Source: Acidobacteriota bacterium (lineage in GTDB: Bacteria > Acidobacteriota > Vicinamibacteria > Vicinamibacterales > CAVVIG01). From it: a stretch of DNA of 17,520 bases. How positions within the stretch are numbered: the first letter of the stretch is position 1; each line of letters starts with the position of its first letter. Shown here in pieces: positions 7,872 to 15,574 of this stretch. A program made the translations under genes and the position numbers. The notes beneath the pieces were generated by a model, which saw nothing but the letters and a program-made list of their open reading frames with translations, did no database searches and was not told the DNA's origin. Location of the stretch: NCBI GenBank assembly GCA_003222555.1, contig QHWL01000084.1, positions 1 through 17,520 of the forward strand, read 5' to 3'.

Positions 7872-8762
7872 TCAGTTCCTTTCGTGGCGGATGTTCAGGT
7901 ATTCGCGCAGCGCGGCATCGAGAGGACGATCCGTTCGCAGCAGGAAATAGTCCATGCCCGCGCCACGGCTGCGTTCCCCGAGATCCGCGATGTGCGCGTC
8001 CATCTTGCCGCGATACTCCTTTCGCGCGTAATCGGGAGTCACCTCCATCTTCTGTTTGGTTTCCAGATCCACCAAGATAGCGGGCTCGCCGAATACGGGC
8101 CGAATTTCCTGGGGATCGAGGATGTGAAAGAGGACGACCTCGTTGCCGTGGAAGCGCAACGGCGCGATGGTGCGAACGATGCTTTCGGGCGATTCATAGA
8201 AATCAGAAACGATCACGACCAGGCCGCGCCGGCGGAGAAACTCCTGAAAGTGGCGCATCGGCTTGCCGAAGTCGGTGCGTGCGCGAGGCTCGGCGAGCTC
8301 GAGTCCGCTCAAGAGCCGGGCGAGCTGCCCCTGGCGCGTCGAGGGCCGGATGTAGTTGCGCACCTCGTCGTCGAAGACGATGAGGCCCGCAGCGTCGCGC
8401 TGATTGTGGATGGCAAGATAGAAGAGCGAGGCGGCGACGTAGCGCGCGTAATCCATCTTGTTGACGCTGTGAGAGCTGTACTCCATCGACTGGCTGGCGT
8501 CGAGGAGAACGGTCAACAGGCTGTTGGTTTCGCCGCGATAGCGTTTGAGGTAGGCGCGCTCGGTGCGGGCGAAGACGTTCCAGTCCACGTGGCGGAGATC
8601 GTCGCCGGGAGTGTAGGCGCGGTACTCGGCGAATTCCTGGCTGAAGCCGAAATCGGGAGAGCGGTGCAGGCCGGCGACGAAACCATCGACGACGGTCTTG
8701 GCAATCAGATCGAGGCCGGAGATGCCGGTGAGGACGGTTGGGTCCAGGAAACGCTGCGACAT
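7872..8762 (-). CDS. DUF58 domain protein (vWA-like, MoxR partner)
   Basis: The 296-residue length is typical of the short DUF58 proteins encoded after moxR. The family signature is plain: EFAEYRAYTPGDDLRHVDWN (43-62), then FARTERAYLKRYRGE. A MIDAS-like DASQS (88-92) follows in LLTVLLDASQSMEY, and a second Asp site in VVIVSDFYESPES. No membrane segment is visible, so it is likely cytoplasmic. DUF58 proteins are thought to act with MoxR ATPases as adaptors or co-chaperones that help assemble or insert metal cofactors in client complexes; the client here is unknown. A strong GAGGAG site at 8767-8772 lies 4 bases before the ATG and overlaps the MoxR stop codon, so translation is probably coupled. 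Confidence 0.93.
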   Translation of the reverse strand: MSQRFLDPTVLTGISGLDLIAKTVVDGFVAGLHRSPDFGFSQEFAEYRAYTPGDDLRHVDWNVFARTERAYLKRYRGETNSLLTVLLDASQSMEYSSHSVNKMDYARYVAASLFYLAIHNQRDAAGLIVFDDEVRNYIRPSTRQGQLARLLSGLELAEPRARTDFGKPMRHFQEFLRRRGLVVIVSDFYESPESIVRTIAPLRFHGNEVVLFHILDPQEIRPVFGEPAILVDLETKQKMEVTPDYARKEYRGKMDAHIADLGERSRGAGMDYFLLRTDRPLDAALREYLNIRHERN

Positions 8763-8773
8763 CAGGCTCCTCA
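8763..8773 (-). promoter_or_regulatory. Strong ribosome binding site of the DUF58 gene, overlapping the MoxR stop
   Basis: On the minus strand the sequence is TGAGGAGCCTG directly before ATG. GAGGAG shares bases with the MoxR TGA stop and sits 4 bases from the start. It is one of the clearest Shine-Dalgarno sequences in the window and supports stoichiometric, coupled expression of ATPase and partner. Confidence 0.7.
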
Positions 8774-9805
8774 GGACTTTCCTGCGGGCGGTGGCACGTG
8801 CGCGAGCAGGCGCCGGATGATTTCATCGGTGTCGATGTGCTCGGACTCGGCGTGAAAGTTCAGCAGGATCCGGTGGCGCAGCACGGGAGCGGCCAGTGCG
8901 GTGACATCCTCGTAGGCGACGTGGTATCGGTGGCGCGCGAGCGCGCGGGCCTTGGCGGCGAGGACGATGAACTGGGCGGCGCGGACGCTGGCGCCGAAGT
9001 TGACGTACTTTTTGATGAAGTCTGGGGCGCCGTCGGTGTTGGGGCGGGTGGCGCGCACCACGTTCACGACGTACTCTTCCACTGTTTCCGCGATCGGCAC
9101 CATGCGGACCAGGTGCTGGAAATCGAGGATCTCCTCGGCATTGGTGACGGCCGTAACCTGGACCGCTCGATTCGCCGTGGTCAAGTCCACCACTTTCACT
9201 TCATCCTTGGCGCTCAAGTAATCGAGCACCGTGTTGAACAGGAAACGGTCGAGCTGCGCTTCGGGCAACGGGTAGGTGCCCTCCAACTCGATCGGGTTTT
9301 GTGTGGCCAACACGAAGAAAGGCGACGGCAGCGCGTAGTGGTTGCCGCGCACCGTGCAGGAGACTTCCTGCATCGCCTCGAGCAGCGCCGACTGCGTCTT
9401 GGGCGGAGTCCGATTGATTTCATCGGCCAGCAGGATGTTGCCGAAGATCGGTCCCTGAACGAAGGTCCAGCGGCGGCGGCCGGTGGTGGGATCCTCCTCG
9501 ATGATGTCGGTTCCGGTGATGTCGGACGGCATGAGATCGGGGGTGAACTGAATGCGCTTGAAGATCAGTCCCAAGGTTTGCGCGATCGTGCGGACCATCA
9601 GCGTTTTTGCCGTGCCGGGCAGCCCTGTAATTAGACAATGCCCGCCGACGAACAACGCGACGAGGATCTGCTCGAGCACGTCCTCCTGGCCGACGATGAC
9701 TTCGTGCACCTGGGCCAGAATGTTGTCGCGCACGGCCTGAAAGCGTGCGATGCGTTCCTTCAATTCCGCGGAGTCGAGAGTGGTTTCAACAGCCGGCATT
9801 GCCAT
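8771..9805 (-). CDS. MoxR-family AAA+ ATPase
   Basis: This 344-residue protein has the full MoxR AAA+ core: Walker A GLPGTAKT (61-68), Walker B LLADEIN (125-131), sensor 1 VLATQNP (165-171) and the arginine-finger region EAQLDRF (182-188). It ends with the helical lid, where a GASVRAAQ sensor-2 motif is visible. VGQEDVLEQILVALFVGGH near residue 38 is the family's N-terminal helix pair. MoxR ATPases are cytoplasmic chaperone-like enzymes that remodel or activate clients together with vWA proteins; both vWA-type partners lie immediately downstream. An AGGA lies about 9 bases before the ATG at 9805, and the second in-frame ATG at 9799 is less likely. All catalytic residues are present, so it should be active. 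It starts 41 bases after the TPR-peptidase gene ends. Confidence 0.96.
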   Translation of the reverse strand: MAMPAVETTLDSAELKERIARFQAVRDNILAQVHEVIVGQEDVLEQILVALFVGGHCLITGLPGTAKTLMVRTIAQTLGLIFKRIQFTPDLMPSDITGTDIIEEDPTTGRRRWTFVQGPIFGNILLADEINRTPPKTQSALLEAMQEVSCTVRGNHYALPSPFFVLATQNPIELEGTYPLPEAQLDRFLFNTVLDYLSAKDEVKVVDLTTANRAVQVTAVTNAEEILDFQHLVRMVPIAETVEEYVVNVVRATRPNTDGAPDFIKKYVNFGASVRAAQFIVLAAKARALARHRYHVAYEDVTALAAPVLRHRILLNFHAESEHIDTDEIIRRLLAHVPPPAGKS

Positions 9806-9846
9806 CGGTCATTTTCCTGTCGACAGAATCCGAAGTTAGTGAGAGC

Positions 9847-12069
9847 TCATTGAGGCCGCTTTGGAACGGCGTCCTCGATTTGCAAGAGCAGCTGCTGAGC
9901 GGGGCGATAGCCGGGAGCCGCTTCGAGCGCTCCCAGAACGCTCAGCTCGGCCTTGTCGAGTTGGCGCGCCGCAAAATAGGCCTGCGCCAGGTTGAACAGC
10001 GCCCCTGCCTTGTCGAGCGGGCGCAGGGCCACGACCGAGGCGTATTCGCAGATGGCGCCCGGGTAGTTGTTCTGCTTCAGCCACAAGTCGCCGAGGCGGC
10101 GGTGCAGATCCTCGTCGTTCACTGGATAGATTTCGTTGATCGCGTCCAGCGTCGTCGCCGCTTCGCGAGCCTGGCCGATGTCTTCCCGGAGCGAAGCCAG
10201 CTTCTTGAGCGTCGCCGGGTTCTCGCCGCCGAACTTCTGGTAGTCGGCGAGCACGGCGACCGCATTCGACTTGTTGCCCCTGGTGACTTCAATCTCGGAG
10301 AGGAACTCGTACGCGTTGGCGTCCGCCACGTACTCGGGATAAAGGCGGCGCACGGCTTCGCCTTCTTTGAGCGCCTCGTCGAACTGGCGCTTGGTGAACA
10401 ACTCCACCAGATTCTTCAGGCGAGTGCGCCACTCGTCGAAGTTGGGGACGATCGGCCCAACGTCTTTGTACAGCCAGGCCTGGAACTGTTCGTCGAACTG
10501 CTCGGGCGACAGGCCGAGGGCCTGTTTTATGACGTCGGGCGTGGGCGTGAGCTGGGCAAACGCATGCACGAGATCCACCAGCTTCTCGGCGCCCCACCGG
10601 CCTTGGATGTAGTCGCAGATTCGTCCCGCCTGATAGTAAGACACCAGGATCTGCTCAGGATATTCGGGGTGGATAAACCCGCGATCGAGCTGCGCCACCG
10701 GCAAGAGTTTCTTGCCCTTGAGCGCCACCACGATGTCGGGCGTAAGACGCTCGCCCCACGCGGGGCTCGCCTGCCCTTCCTCGTGAACCGCCAGGCCTTC
10801 GGCGAACCAGCGTGGCGCGCGGTGGTGAGTGGCGGTGAGGACGAACACGTGGTTCATCTCGTGCCACAGCGTGCTGGCCCAATTGAACGATCCGGGCTTG
10901 CGGCCCGACGGGCTGTCCATCGCGATCACTTGCCCGAAGGTGACGCCCAGAGCGCCGAGGCCCGGCATGCCGTACGTGCGGACGGCGAAGTCCTCGTGAT
11001 TGGGGTAGACCTCGACCTGCACGGGGCCCGCCAGCGTCATCTTGTACTTTTTCTCGAAGGTGGCGATGGCGCGCCTCAGGACGTCTTCGAAGTAGGGCTG
11101 GAGGACGCCGGCTTCCTTCTTGTCGAGTTTGAGCACGGCGGTGTCGTCTTTGAAAATCGTGAAGTTCTTGTAGCTGTCGAGGAGCCGGAGGCTGTTGACC
11201 GTGGCCGCATCGCGGTAGCCGTTGTTGTAGGACATCTCGAGCTGCCTGAACGGCTCCTCCTCCTGCCCAAGTCGCATGAGATTGATGCCGAGCTGCGACC
11301 TGGCCGACCACAAGCGCGGATCGAGATCGATGGCCTTGCGGTAGTAGGCGACGCCCTCTTCGTAGCGGCGGTTGATCACGAGATGAGACGCAATGAGGGC
11401 GTAGCCGTTGCCGTAGGAAGGATTCACCTGAAGCATCTTCTGAATCCAGGCGTCCGGCGAGCGATCGGCCAGCAGCTCCACGGCCGCACGGATGGCCATG
11501 GCGTCAAGGGCATCGGCGGCGATCTGGAGGGCGGCGTCAGCCTGCTTCACCGCTTCGGCCGGATCGGAATCCTCGAGGGCGAGGTTGGCGAGCACTTCAT
11601 GGGCTTCAAACAGCTTCGGATCGAGCTGCAGCGCCCTGGCGGCAGATTCCCGCGCCTTCCGATCGAAACCATCTGCGCCGACCAGAGCGATTCCGACGTA
11701 GGCTTCGGCGTTCCTGGCGTCGCGCTGCAGCGCTTCCTCGAACAGGGCGGCGGCGTCTGCGTTGTTGAATCGTTCGTGCAGGAGACGGCCCCAGCGGACC
11801 CGGTAAAGGGCGTTCTGATCGGCTCGAGCCACCGCGGCTCGGAATTCGTTGCTCGCGTCTTGGTACAGTTCGAGGCCCCAGTCGCCCTCGGCGCGAAGAT
11901 ACGGATCGGCGGCGAGCGTGAGCGACTGGTAGCACGCCTGAGCTTCGGCGCGACGACCGTGTCGGCGGAGCGTGGCGCAGTCGGCAGGCGAAGACGCCGC
12001 CGCAGCCGCGACGCTGCTGCCGACCAAGATCGTCGCCACAAGCGCCAAAAGCTTCCAACTTCGCATCAT
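9847..12069 (-). CDS. Secreted TPR protein with gluzincin (MA-like) zinc peptidase domain
   Basis: This is a 740-residue protein with a signal peptide (MMRSWKLLALVATILVGSSVAAAAA). TPR-like helix pairs fill about 30-280 (for example EGVAYYRKAIDLDPRLWSARSQLG). A peptidase domain spans about 305-520, and a second TPR set runs from about 560 to 735. The active site is plain: HEMNH at 403-407 supplies two zinc ligands and the catalytic Glu, and Glu424 in WFAEGLAVHEE is the likely third ligand, as in M1/MA-clan gluzincins. All key residues are intact, so it is probably an active periplasmic metallopeptidase whose TPR arms choose substrates or partners. It lies directly upstream of moxR (41-base gap), which suggests shared expression. 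The start at 12069 is ATG ATG directly after an in-frame TAG; no clear ribosome site is seen. Substrate unknown. Confidence 0.9.
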   Translation of the reverse strand: MMRSWKLLALVATILVGSSVAAAAASSPADCATLRRHGRRAEAQACYQSLTLAADPYLRAEGDWGLELYQDASNEFRAAVARADQNALYRVRWGRLLHERFNNADAAALFEEALQRDARNAEAYVGIALVGADGFDRKARESAARALQLDPKLFEAHEVLANLALEDSDPAEAVKQADAALQIAADALDAMAIRAAVELLADRSPDAWIQKMLQVNPSYGNGYALIASHLVINRRYEEGVAYYRKAIDLDPRLWSARSQLGINLMRLGQEEEPFRQLEMSYNNGYRDAATVNSLRLLDSYKNFTIFKDDTAVLKLDKKEAGVLQPYFEDVLRRAIATFEKKYKMTLAGPVQVEVYPNHEDFAVRTYGMPGLGALGVTFGQVIAMDSPSGRKPGSFNWASTLWHEMNHVFVLTATHHRAPRWFAEGLAVHEEGQASPAWGERLTPDIVVALKGKKLLPVAQLDRGFIHPEYPEQILVSYYQAGRICDYIQGRWGAEKLVDLVHAFAQLTPTPDVIKQALGLSPEQFDEQFQAWLYKDVGPIVPNFDEWRTRLKNLVELFTKRQFDEALKEGEAVRRLYPEYVADANAYEFLSEIEVTRGNKSNAVAVLADYQKFGGENPATLKKLASLREDIGQAREAATTLDAINEIYPVNDEDLHRRLGDLWLKQNNYPGAICEYASVVALRPLDKAGALFNLAQAYFAARQLDKAELSVLGALEAAPGYRPAQQLLLQIEDAVPKRPQ

Positions 12070-12104
12070 CTATTCCACGTGAGGCAAGCCTGTGAAAAAA
12101 CCCG

Positions 12105-12190
12105 ACGTTTGAACGCAGAGCTCACAGAGCACGCTGAGAAATCCTTGGGTATTTCTTCTCGGCGGCCTCCGCGGTCTCTGCGTTGAACGT
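12105..12190. repeat. Imperfect intergenic palindrome (about 38-base arms)
   Basis: The left arm (12105-12142) begins acgtttgaacgcagag. The reverse complement of the right arm (12150-12190) begins acgttcaacgcagag, and both arms go on to a c-g-c-t/c-gag-aaa stretch with several mismatches. The loop is about 7 bases. It sits in the 176-base gap between the caspase-like and TPR-peptidase genes. The aacgcagag...ctctgcgtt words resemble dispersed intergenic repeats I have seen in several GC-rich phyla. A folded transcript here could protect mRNA ends or reduce read-through. No transposase is nearby. Confidence 0.6.
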
Positions 12191-12212
12191 CGTTTCTTCA
12201 CAACCTCACAAG

Positions 12213-12230
12213 GTCCGCCTGAAGGCGGAC
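12213..12230. repeat. Short GTCCGCC hairpin repeat
   Basis: GTCCGCC and GGCGGAC flank a four-base loop TGAA, giving a perfect 7-bp GC-rich stem, with ACTACGTAC just to its right. It lies 15 bases beyond the stop of the caspase-like gene, where a terminator could be expected, but no T-run follows on the minus strand, so a classical intrinsic terminator is doubtful. The words gtccgcc-ggcggac plus actacg recur, to my memory, as a dispersed repeat in Acidobacteriota genomes. Confidence 0.55.
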
Positions 12231-12245
12231 ACTACGTACACAGCG

Positions 12246-13181
12246 TTATTTGTCCATTGCTGCCTGGACGCGCGCCAATCCGACAAGCAGGGCTTTCAAC
12301 TGCTGCTCGTACTCGTTCTGTGACATTGCCGCCTTTTGATATTTCAGCACGTCGATCTGCCGTTCGAGATCTTCCTTCTTGGCGAGCAGGTCGCGCTTGG
12401 CGGGATCGAGCGCAGCCTTCTGCGCCTCGCCAAAACGAACCAGGGTCAGGCTCGACAGCAGCCGCCCCTCGCCGATGTCGGCCGCCGGCGCGCGCACCGG
12501 TTCGCCTTTGCCCGTGTCCTCGAACACCGCGTGCTCGGTTGCCAGGCGCTTTTGTGATGTGTAGAACTCGTTGGTCTTTCGCTCGGCGTACTGAAACGCC
12601 TCGAGGGCGCTGACCGATTCGTTCTTGTCCACGTCGGCGGCTGGATCCTGGAGCGCCTCCACAAAGTAGCGGGCGAACACGGTGGCGTTCTTTTCGGTGC
12701 CGCTCTTGGTGGAGGCGATCACCGCACGCCCTGCGCGTTGAAACGCCGGAATCGAGCCTCCGCTGGAGCTCGTCGCGTTGACGATCAACTGGCGTTTGGC
12801 GGGCACCCGGTTGCAGAGCGCGGCCAGATTCGCGGCAGACATGTCGGGGCCGACGAGATTGAATTTGTATTCGACGCCGTCGTACGAGCCGTGGCCGATG
12901 AGAATCAAAACGAAGTCGTCCTCGGGTTTGGCGTCGCGCGCGACCTCGCCGAGCACCTGGGTGAGACGGGCGCGCGTCGCTTCGCCGCCGGTGAGGCTGT
13001 AAACGTGAGCGTCGGCGCCGGTGGCCTTGAGCTGCTTGTCCAGATCCTTGGCCGAGGCCGTGAAGCGCTGCTCGTAATCGGGTTCTCCCACGAGCCCCGC
13101 AATCGTCACGTAATAGACCGTGGCGTGAGCGGGTGTCGACAGGAGCACGCCGATCAGGCAGACGCCGAGAGCGGCCTTCAT
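12246..13181 (-). CDS. Secreted caspase/C13-like protein lacking the catalytic Cys
   Basis: From the ATG at 13181 the protein has 311 residues and a signal peptide (MKAALGVCLIGVLLSTPAHA). The body follows the caspase-hemoglobinase fold: strand YYVTIAGL, then VLILIGHGSYDG with the usual catalytic His at 97, then the second site QLIVNATSSSGGSIPAF (131-147). There a family member would show N-A-C-x-S-G; here Thr/Ser replace Cys. Residues 183-194 (DVDKNESVSALE) fit an EF-hand calcium loop with Asp, Asp, Asn and Glu at positions 1, 3, 5 and 12. The C-terminus (about 255-311) is a coiled coil. It is probably a periplasmic, non-peptidase or serine/threonine variant, perhaps a calcium-sensing partner of the neighbouring machinery. 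The start overlaps the stop of the upstream vWA gene as ATGA, with GGGGA ahead of it, so it is translationally coupled. Confidence 0.85.
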   Translation of the reverse strand: MKAALGVCLIGVLLSTPAHATVYYVTIAGLVGEPDYEQRFTASAKDLDKQLKATGADAHVYSLTGGEATRARLTQVLGEVARDAKPEDDFVLILIGHGSYDGVEYKFNLVGPDMSAANLAALCNRVPAKRQLIVNATSSSGGSIPAFQRAGRAVIASTKSGTEKNATVFARYFVEALQDPAADVDKNESVSALEAFQYAERKTNEFYTSQKRLATEHAVFEDTGKGEPVRAPAADIGEGRLLSSLTLVRFGEAQKAALDPAKRDLLAKKEDLERQIDVLKYQKAAMSQNEYEQQLKALLVGLARVQAAMDK

Positions 13182-15436
13182 ACGATCCCCGACTTTCGGC
13201 GGACGAGCCATTCGGCGGACCGCAGCAGCAGGATCGCGATGAAGACCACCGGCATGTTCCACAGCTCCCTGGTTTCGCGGGTGGTCACACCGGCTTCCGA
13301 GAATGAGATTTCATCGGCGAGGTCGGAAAGGTCCTGCGGCCGCCAATACCGGCCCCCCGTTTGTGCGGCGAGACGGCCAAGCAGATCGCGATTCTGTTCC
13401 AAGTGAAAATTTTCGGCGATGCCGTCCATGCGTTGAAAAGTGAGGACGTCGCGCCCGATCGGTTTGTCGCCGTGCTGGGCGGTGACTTCCGTCACGTAGG
13501 AGCCGCTCTTTTCCGCGGTCCATTCGGCTTGAAAGCTGCCGGGTAAGTCTGGAACCGGTGACATTTCGACGTTGGCCGAGATGCCGCTCGGACCGATGAT
13601 GTGAGCCTCCACTACGGCGTCGGTGACGGGCTGGTAGTCCTCGCCGCGAACCTCCACCGAAAGCGCTACGCGTCCATCGTCGAGCAGCACCTGGTTTGGA
13701 ACGGATGCGGCGACATGGCCGGGCGAGCCGGTGACGAGCCAGCGCAGCAACTGCTGCCAGAAGAGACCGTAGGCGGGGTCTCCCACCGGCAGATTCATCT
13801 GCCATCGCCACGTGCCGGACGTCGCGAGCACGGCCGTGCGGCCGCGCCCGTAATTCTCGGTGATGAGCAGGGGCATCTTCCGGCCCGCGGCATCCATAGT
13901 GGCGAGCACAGCGGCGCCCGGTTTGGGGACGCCCGGCTCCTGAAAATCCATCAGGTACGGCAGCTTCTTCCAACGTTCGACGTTCGCCGCGGGGTCGTCC
14001 ACCAGGCGCGTGATGTAGTTGTCCAGCCCGGCCGGCGCCAGCTCCACGGTGGCGGGATCGACGTGAAAGGTGTTCTTCGCGTCGGGCAGAACCACCGGCA
14101 GCAGATCCGCCAGACTGGACACGCCCCAGCCGCCATCGGCGAGCGAGAACCGGCCGCCCAGGAGCAGCAGCCCGCCGCCACGGCGATCCACGAATTCCCG
14201 AATCAACTCTCGTTGGGCCGCCGTGAAATAGGTGGCTTCAACCGAGCCCAGGACGAGCGCCTGATAGGGGAAGAGATTTTCCGGGCGGGTCGGAAATCCC
14301 TCGGCCAGTTCCTTCGGGTCCTGGATGCCTTGGCGGTAGATCTTGTTTTCGGTGGTGCGAAGCATCGACACCAGTTGCACGATGCGGTCGTCGTCTTCCG
14401 CGCGCCGAATGTATTTGTAATCCCAGCGGGGCTCGCCTTCGACGTAGAGCACGCGCCGCTTGTCCGACTCGACGTTCACCATACGAGTGACAGCGTTGTT
14501 GGCGGGATTTTCTTCGCCCGGCAACATATCGACCGAGAACTGGAGCGCTTTGGCTCCGGCCGCGCCCACGTTGAAGAGCAGCGTCTCGGACTGGATGTTG
14601 CCGTCCGACGCGAATGCCACCTCGCGGGAGGCCAGAACGTTGGCGCCATCGCGGACGGTCAGCCTGGATTTGCGTCCGGCATAGCCACGCTGATGAAAGC
14701 GAATCACCGCGGCCAAACGGGAATCGGCGAGGGCCCGGGGCCCGAGCACGGCTTCGTCGATTTCGATGTCGTGCGACGAGCGTTCGCGCCCGAAACCGAC
14801 GGTGTGGACCGGAATGTGACGCGTGCGCAGCGCCGAGATCGTGTCGAGATCGACGGTGCCCGAGTTGTCGGCCCCGTCGCTGAGCAGGACGATCGCGCCG
14901 ACCGGCAGATCCGAGGTTTCGTCCACCAGTTGCTTCAGGCTGTCGCCGATGTGCGTGGCGGGAGCGGTGGCCCGCAGCTCCTTCAGATCGGAGATGCGCG
15001 TCAGGCGGCTGTCGAAACGATAGAGGCGCGTTTGAAACTTCTTCTCGACGGCAGTGAGCGCGCCGTCTTGAAGCGCTTTCACAGCCTGTGCCTGCCGCGT
15101 CGATCCATCTTCTCGAGCGGCCATGCTGCGCGAGTCGTCCAGCAGGAACAGGATGATGTCCTGCTGCGGCTTCAGCTCCGTGGTCGTGACTGCCGGCTGC
15201 CAAAGCAGTAAGAGCAGCACGGCGGCCAGGAGCGACTGAAGCAGCCAGATCGCGCCGGCCCGCGGCCTCCGCAATCCGACGCCGGGTTGCCGCAGGCGAG
15301 ACCCGATCAGCAACGCCAGACCCGCGGCGGCCGCGGGAATCGCCGTCCACAAGACCCACGTCGGCCACGTGCCGAGCAGGACGATGTGGCCGTTGGCAAA
15401 GGTCGAAAGCGGGTACTTGAAAAGAAACTTGAACAT
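13178..15436 (-). CDS. Membrane vWA protein with amidotransferase-like middle domain
   Basis: From the ATG at 15436 the protein has 752 residues. Two N-terminal membrane segments (about 28-46 and 62-80) lead into a vWA domain with complete MIDAS elements: DDSRS (100-104), a Thr in ATHIGDSLKQL, and VLLSDGADNSG. A beta-sandwich region follows, then a class-I amidotransferase-like block that starts KRRVLYVEGEPRWDYKY and includes EFVDRRGGGLLLLGG. Next come further beta domains and a C-terminal membrane helix (MPVVFIAILLLRSAEWLVRR). Similar proteins in Acidobacteriota and Planctomycetes are annotated as glutamine amidotransferase or vWA proteins, but the catalytic Cys nucleophile is not evident, so enzymatic activity is doubtful. 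An upstream TTG start at 15454 is possible but adds only six residues; no clear ribosome site precedes the ATG. It overlaps the caspase-like gene by 4 bases. Confidence 0.9.
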   Translation of the reverse strand: MFKFLFKYPLSTFANGHIVLLGTWPTWVLWTAIPAAAAGLALLIGSRLRQPGVGLRRPRAGAIWLLQSLLAAVLLLLLWQPAVTTTELKPQQDIILFLLDDSRSMAAREDGSTRQAQAVKALQDGALTAVEKKFQTRLYRFDSRLTRISDLKELRATAPATHIGDSLKQLVDETSDLPVGAIVLLSDGADNSGTVDLDTISALRTRHIPVHTVGFGRERSSHDIEIDEAVLGPRALADSRLAAVIRFHQRGYAGRKSRLTVRDGANVLASREVAFASDGNIQSETLLFNVGAAGAKALQFSVDMLPGEENPANNAVTRMVNVESDKRRVLYVEGEPRWDYKYIRRAEDDDRIVQLVSMLRTTENKIYRQGIQDPKELAEGFPTRPENLFPYQALVLGSVEATYFTAAQRELIREFVDRRGGGLLLLGGRFSLADGGWGVSSLADLLPVVLPDAKNTFHVDPATVELAPAGLDNYITRLVDDPAANVERWKKLPYLMDFQEPGVPKPGAAVLATMDAAGRKMPLLITENYGRGRTAVLATSGTWRWQMNLPVGDPAYGLFWQQLLRWLVTGSPGHVAASVPNQVLLDDGRVALSVEVRGEDYQPVTDAVVEAHIIGPSGISANVEMSPVPDLPGSFQAEWTAEKSGSYVTEVTAQHGDKPIGRDVLTFQRMDGIAENFHLEQNRDLLGRLAAQTGGRYWRPQDLSDLADEISFSEAGVTTRETRELWNMPVVFIAILLLRSAEWLVRRKSGIV

Positions 15437-15462
15437 CAGGCGGCAAACAGGCAATTGCGAAC

Positions 15463-15528
15463 CGGAAAAGGGGTCGTACCCCTTTTTCTCAGATCATGCT
15501 CTGAAAAAGGGGTACGACCCCTTTTCCG
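15463..15528. repeat. Perfect 26-bp inverted repeat, palindrome within a palindrome
   Basis: The arms at 15463-15488 and 15503-15528 are exact reverse complements separated by 14 bases. Each arm is itself nearly palindromic (AAAAGGGG TCGTA CCCCTTTTT), so it can fold as one long hairpin or two small ones. The loop (tcagatcatgctct) adds a further TCAGA/TCTGA pairing. It lies in the 138-base gap between the DUF4159 and vWA genes. The GGGGTC-x-ACCCC core resembles REP-like elements mobilised by RAYT (Y1) transposases; none is in the window. In the transcript it would form a very stable stem and could alter the ratio of the first gene to the rest. Confidence 0.85.
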
Positions 15529-15540
15529 CGACGCAATCCG

Positions 15541-15574
15541 AATTCTTACTTCCTAATTCTTAATTCCTAATTCC
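15541..15574. repeat. AT-rich direct repeats after the DUF4159 stop
   Basis: The ten-base word TTCCTAATTC occurs at 15550-15559 and again at 15564-15573, with a related AATTCTTACT before them. The patch is markedly AT-rich against GC-rich surroundings and lies between the DUF4159 stop codon and the large inverted repeat. It may be part of the same dispersed element. No gene is seen here. Confidence 0.5.

Noticed and set aside
6209..8080. A 623-codon plus-strand open frame opposite the BatA-type and DUF58 genes
   Set aside because: It crosses the junction of two well-supported minus-strand genes and its product is Arg/Gly/His-rich with no domain; shadow frame.
9745..12186. An 813-codon open frame on the plus strand opposite the TPR-peptidase gene
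   Set aside because: It is the antisense shadow of a GC-rich gene that has clear TPR and HExxH motifs; the plus-strand product shows no recognisable domain.
12213..12230. Intrinsic terminator for the caspase-like gene
   Set aside because: The stem is good, but no U-run follows on the minus strand, and the next gene starts in the same direction within 150 bases.
13601..15211. A 536-codon plus-strand open frame opposite the vWA/amidotransferase-like gene
   Set aside because: The minus strand has full MIDAS motifs and membrane helices; the plus-strand product has none.
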